Shown here: piece by piece, positions 61,801 through 64,000 of the stretch
Numbering within the stretch: position 1 is the stretch's first letter
Layout: each line of letters starts with the position of its first letter
Assembly (NCBI RefSeq): GCF_004138325.1
Contig: NZ_SBLB01000005.1
Location: forward strand, 1-64,000
DNA from: Spirosoma sordidisoli
GTDB lineage: Bacteria; Bacteroidota; Bacteroidia; Cytophagales; Spirosomataceae
Length of the DNA stretch: 64,000 bases
Direction: 5' to 3'
Program-made: the position numbers and the translations under genes
Notes under the pieces: model-generated
Told to the model about the DNA's origin: nothing
The model's input: the letters and a program-made list of their open reading frames with translations, nothing else
Databases searched by the model: none

Positions 61801-62120
61801 GTACGGGTATCGCCAGCGGCACGGCTGTCATTACGGTAACCATCCTGACCGCCAGCGAACCGGTGCTTCCGCTCTCGGTATCGGTTTATCCCAACCCAAC
61901 CAGCAGCTACCTGCGCATCAGTGGCCAGTGGGAAGGCGGTTCGGCCGTAACGCTCCAGCTGATCGACGCGTCGGGACGACCAGTGCTGGACGAGTCGGCG
62001 GGGCGTTCGTTTGGGGCTTTCGCACGCGAGGTCGATCTAAGTCCGTTCCCGACGGGGGTTTACCTGCTCCGGATTCGGGTGGGCGACCGGACGGAGGTTC
62101 GGCGGGTGGTAAAGCAGTAG
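58809..62120 (+). CDS. T9SS-secreted surface protein with five tandem repeats
   Basis: About 1103 residues from MKNFLQVCSGLWLLVGLLC, a signal peptide; an in-frame ATG or TTG 23 codons upstream is ignored. The chain is a tandem array of about 190-residue units, each with a Cys-Pro/Gly-Gly start (LCPGGSLQIYF, FCGGDTIRAYL, YCPGSLLRVSF, ACLGNELPVPI, LCAGSSWTVGY) and a CGxGTxSGxxxV end. A type A sorting domain (SVYPNPTSSYLRISGQWEGG, then FPTGVYLLRIRVGDR) ends the protein. It is probably an exported adhesin or matrix protein. The alpha-2-macroglobulin-like gene starts 105 bases later. Confidence 0.85.
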   Translation: MKNFLQVCSGLWLLVGLLCVTTQAHPAALAPGLQRVNLSIQAIGMVKLPTIAVPQDSLVKPAADTTGLLITQLSTQALCPGGSLQIYFSAEKPLSATGVVTADLINRVSAAVVSIPVSGTASPLRLTVPDTLVPGSYRLRLRTAGAVGTYAGAININPVPIVNLRGSTTIRRGEPAVVTLDVTGIGPISINLSDGSQVPTEGLERTIFRPVSLFPDTTTTYRVTGLTSGCGTAGTISGSAVVTVQPSVRIDSLSSYRFCGGDTIRAYLSVDSAALGASPAAWAFLIGPPTSATGNLGSYTGYGTVLSIRNRVMTVVLPGPGQGDIYSGVYAVQVRYPDGAEQAQFGVVHNRLVHVGTVPRAILPANFSTELDKPQGINFQVTVTGGRDYEITLSDSTTRRVKTDEDFYTQVARFDLFVDKTTTYTVRSVRNSCGVGTTEGQVTINVRQPDERVLYLKRPDSLYCPGSLLRVSFGLSGTYTAANRFRLELSDGLGTFYGNYVDTVRTAADTLQFRVPQEASFYKLRLVATDSGVVSNETGFYVSEFAPKATLAITPDDRRAGYTDGVTTVVLPGASAELVLGFQGQPPFRYELSDGTKGQTNATFVSLKRFPQTSATYYLKTLTDGCSTAPASNTVALTVQPFLMQIGTVNSYACLGNELPVPIVTAGRVPDSATLVVQAATDSATGTYRDLPTAGVLPGLRVTVDTAMIGKNLFLRVVARTSSLTLTSLPTANPITVRSAPNVTLTTPDGQTAVQLEPNQTSAELKVASLARDVFSVRLSDNQLLDGFANGSLFVAPASTTAASMFTIQRVYNVCGYGTASGQVRVSYKPGLRGLTATDSLLCAGSSWTVGYERVGELAADNRFVFSLRDSTGQLTRLTETTAVQGQLTLPVPKVQKAGSYSLHVEATSPALTLVNSGPRLVVRALPTASLTGTASIIKGDSAGVSVALTGSAPWSFTVSGPGGSQTVTTGQSPYRIRIRPDTTVTYRLAGVSNGQCGTGIASGTAVITVTILTASEPVLPLSVSVYPNPTSSYLRISGQWEGGSAVTLQLIDASGRPVLDESAGRSFGAFAREVDLSPFPTGVYLLRIRVGDRTEVRRVVKQ

Positions 62121-62224
62121 GCAATTAAACCCTTTAGCTCGAAACGGTATCCTAGCTACACCGCGTGTGGAAATGTCCGCGTACCTTCATCTCATCGGGT
62201 ACGAATCCCACAGGCCAACAAACT

Positions 62225-64000
62225 ATGAACCGTTTCTTCACCGTACTGCTGTTCCTGAGCGCCTTATCGGCCACGGCCCAGAAAAATAGACCCGATCCGA
62301 CCTTTGCCCAGGATTGGAAACAGGCCGATTCACTCCTGAAAAAAGGCCTGCCCAAATCGGCACTCGAGATCGTTAACCGGATTTATACCCGCGCCAGAGC
62401 CGACCGAAACCACCCGCAGGTGGTGAAAGCGGCCATGTACCGGCTGTCCCACCAGCCCTACTCGACCGAGGATGTCCATGCCGAACTGATCGAGTCGCTC
62501 CGGCGCGACGTGGCCGATTCGCCCGCGCCTGCCCGGAATGTGCTGCAATCGATTCTGGCCGAAACGTACTGGCAGTACTATGAGCGAAACCGCTGGAAGT
62601 TTCAGAACCGCCGAACCGACGATCAGGCGTCGGCCGACCCCCGCACCTGGGATCTGCGTCGGCTGGTGGCCGAATCCGTTACGGCCTACGAAGCGTCGCT
62701 GAAGCCGCTCGATCTGCTCCGGAAAACACCCGTTTCGGCTTTCGATCTGGTCATTGAGAAAGGCGATGCGGAGTCGCGGTTGCTGCGGCCAACGCTTTAC
62801 GACTTTCTGGCGCATCGGGCGCTGGCCTTTTACCGGAACACAGAACCCGATATCATCCGGCCGGCCAACCGGTTCACGCTGGACCAACCGGCTTATCTGG
62901 CCGATGCGGCCACGTTTCTGAAAACACCGCTCACCAGCTCCGATACGCTCTCGCTGCGATTCCGGGCCTTGCAGGGCTACCAGCGCCTGATGGCGTTTCA
63001 TGAGGCCGATGCCAATCCGTTGCCGCTGGCGGTAGTCGATGCCGCCCGGCTGGCGTTCGTGCATCAGTACAGCACCCTACCCAACAAAGACCTTCGCTAC
63101 CAGCAGGCGCTGGAGCAGCGGATCAAAACCGTTCGTAACCAGCCGGCCGAGCCGTTCTACGGGCTGGCGCTGGTTACGTTATGGAGCGAGCTGAGCAACC
63201 AGCGCCCGACCGGTGGCTGGCGACGGCGGGCGGCCGAACTGTCGGCCGATCTGCTCAAACGATTCCCCCAGACTACGCCCGAAACCAACAATCTGCGGCT
63301 GCTGCTCGACCAGCTCAGAACCCCGCTGGTCAGTATGCAGGTCGAAGAAGGTAACGCGCCTAACCAACCCATCCGGGCGTCGGTGACGTACCAGAACGTG
63401 CCAACCCTCTATTATCGCCTGGTTCAAACCAGTGTCGATGATCAGAACCGGGTGGACCGCCGGCGCAATCCCGACGACGGTAAAGGGCTGGCGCGGCAGT
63501 ACCTGAAACGGCCCGTTCTGCACCAGGGCTCGGTCAGCCTGCCCGACGATGGCGATCTGCAGTCGCACCGGACCGAAATAGCCCTGCCTGCCCTGTCGCT
63601 GGGGCATTATGTGGTGCTAGTTGCCAATAAACCCGATATGTCGGAGGCCAGTGAGCTGCTGACCTACACGCGGCTTCACGTAACCAATATCGGGTACCTG
63701 ATCGGGTATCGGCCGGTGCCGTTCAAACCAAGCAGGTCGGGCCAGTTCGACGATGTCGACAATCATTACACGCGTGATCCCAAGCTGTACGTGCTGAACC
63801 GGCAAACGGGCCAGCCCCTGCCTAACGCGCGGGTCGAACTGTTCGAGCAGGTGTATGTCAACAATTACCAAGAGCATCGGCGGCTCAATACCATGCGCAC
63901 CGACGCTGCGGGCGGGCTGGTCATACCCGACAAGGTTGCAGCGGGCGACCGTAGTTACCGGTTCCGGATCGTTACCCGACTCGATACCATCGATACCGAA
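62225..64000 (+). CDS. Alpha-2-macroglobulin-family protein, 5' part
   Basis: The frame is open from ATG at 62225 to the end of the window (592 codons), so the gene is cut by the edge. It has a signal peptide (MNRFFTVLLFLSALSATAQ), a helical region with SLLKKGLPKSALEIVNRIYT near 37-56, and an MG-type beta domain towards the end (NYTRDP-like DNHYTRDPKLYVLNRQTGQP near 511-530, LPNARVELFEQVY). Bacteroidota A2M-like proteins of this layout reach about 1900 residues; the thioester motif CxEQ would lie outside the window, so whether it is a protease trap is open. Confidence 0.75.
   Translation, partial: MNRFFTVLLFLSALSATAQKNRPDPTFAQDWKQADSLLKKGLPKSALEIVNRIYTRARADRNHPQVVKAAMYRLSHQPYSTEDVHAELIESLRRDVADSPAPARNVLQSILAETYWQYYERNRWKFQNRRTDDQASADPRTWDLRRLVAESVTAYEASLKPLDLLRKTPVSAFDLVIEKGDAESRLLRPTLYDFLAHRALAFYRNTEPDIIRPANRFTLDQPAYLADAATFLKTPLTSSDTLSLRFRALQGYQRLMAFHEADANPLPLAVVDAARLAFVHQYSTLPNKDLRYQQALEQRIKTVRNQPAEPFYGLALVTLWSELSNQRPTGGWRRRAAELSADLLKRFPQTTPETNNLRLLLDQLRTPLVSMQVEEGNAPNQPIRASVTYQNVPTLYYRLVQTSVDDQNRVDRRRNPDDGKGLARQYLKRPVLHQGSVSLPDDGDLQSHRTEIALPALSLGHYVVLVANKPDMSEASELLTYTRLHVTNIGYLIGYRPVPFKPSRSGQFDDVDNHYTRDPKLYVLNRQTGQPLPNARVELFEQVYVNNYQEHRRLNTMRTDAAGGLVIPDKVAAGDRSYRFRIVTRLDTIDTE

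Overview
The window looks like a chromosomal segment of a Bacteroidota bacterium of the order Cytophagales, most likely Spirosoma-like. The evidence is a GldJ gliding lipoprotein, a T9SS C-terminal sorting domain, SUSD-free but lipoprotein-rich envelope genes, promoters of the TTG-N20-TAnnTTTG type, a near absence of Shine-Dalgarno sites, and gene families typical of that group (DUF4175 coiled-coil protein, PVC-type heme protein, GH140-type hydrolase). The genus assignment is inference; the 16S fragment at the left edge is too short to settle it by eye.

Region 1 (1-22 kb) is a core-genome block around what I read as the chromosome origin. The 5' end of a 16S rRNA gene (minus strand) and its promoter sit at the edge, followed by pruA, thrC and a TPR protein. 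An AT-rich 490-base gap at 5266-5755 carries at least eight DnaA-box-like 9-mers and is the best oriC candidate. To its right a long minus-strand block follows: a methyltransferase, mnmG, a DUF4175 protein, gldJ, mfd, a barstar-like protein, a quinone/aromatic detoxification trio (mhqO/mhqD-like plus a muconolactone isomerase-like protein) and pdhA, with comF on the plus strand between them. Two parS-like sites lie in intergenic gaps at 8.58 and 18.47 kb.

Region 2 (22-42.5 kb) is mostly plus strand: recF, a GH140-type glycosidase, and a four-gene TetR-TolC-adaptor-RND efflux operon with a perfect inverted repeat upstream of the regulator. It is followed by an accessory stretch with a subtilisin-family gene interrupted by one TGA codon, a propeller lipoprotein, a metallophosphoesterase, a dienelactone hydrolase, an exported deaminase-like protein, a gamma-glutamylcyclotransferase and an Hsp70-like ATPase. 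Several families of palindromic intergenic repeats occur here.

Region 3 (42.5-46.3 kb) holds a GtrA protein and a small locus that reads as a decayed lasso-peptide cluster: a 46-residue precursor with the full YxxPxLxxxGx5T leader motif, a PqqD-like B1 protein, and a 40-codon stump of the B2 protease, with no cyclase. typA follows.

Region 4 (46.5-54.2 kb) is a minus-strand envelope block. An ECF sigma factor and a membrane anti-sigma-like protein with a C-terminal beta-barrel head a compact run encoding a Cys-rich lipoprotein, a serpin, two META-like lipoproteins and a lipocalin-like lipoprotein, closed by a terminator; an LVIVD-repeat lipoprotein and an outer-membrane protein lie beyond it. 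Region 5 (54.3-64 kb, plus strand) carries a TIM-barrel sugar isomerase, a PVC-type cytochrome/HEAT protein, a repetitive T9SS-secreted surface protein, and the 5' part of an alpha-2-macroglobulin-like gene that runs off the window. Two unrelated protease-inhibitor families (serpin and A2M-like) within 14 kb suggest a theme of envelope protection.
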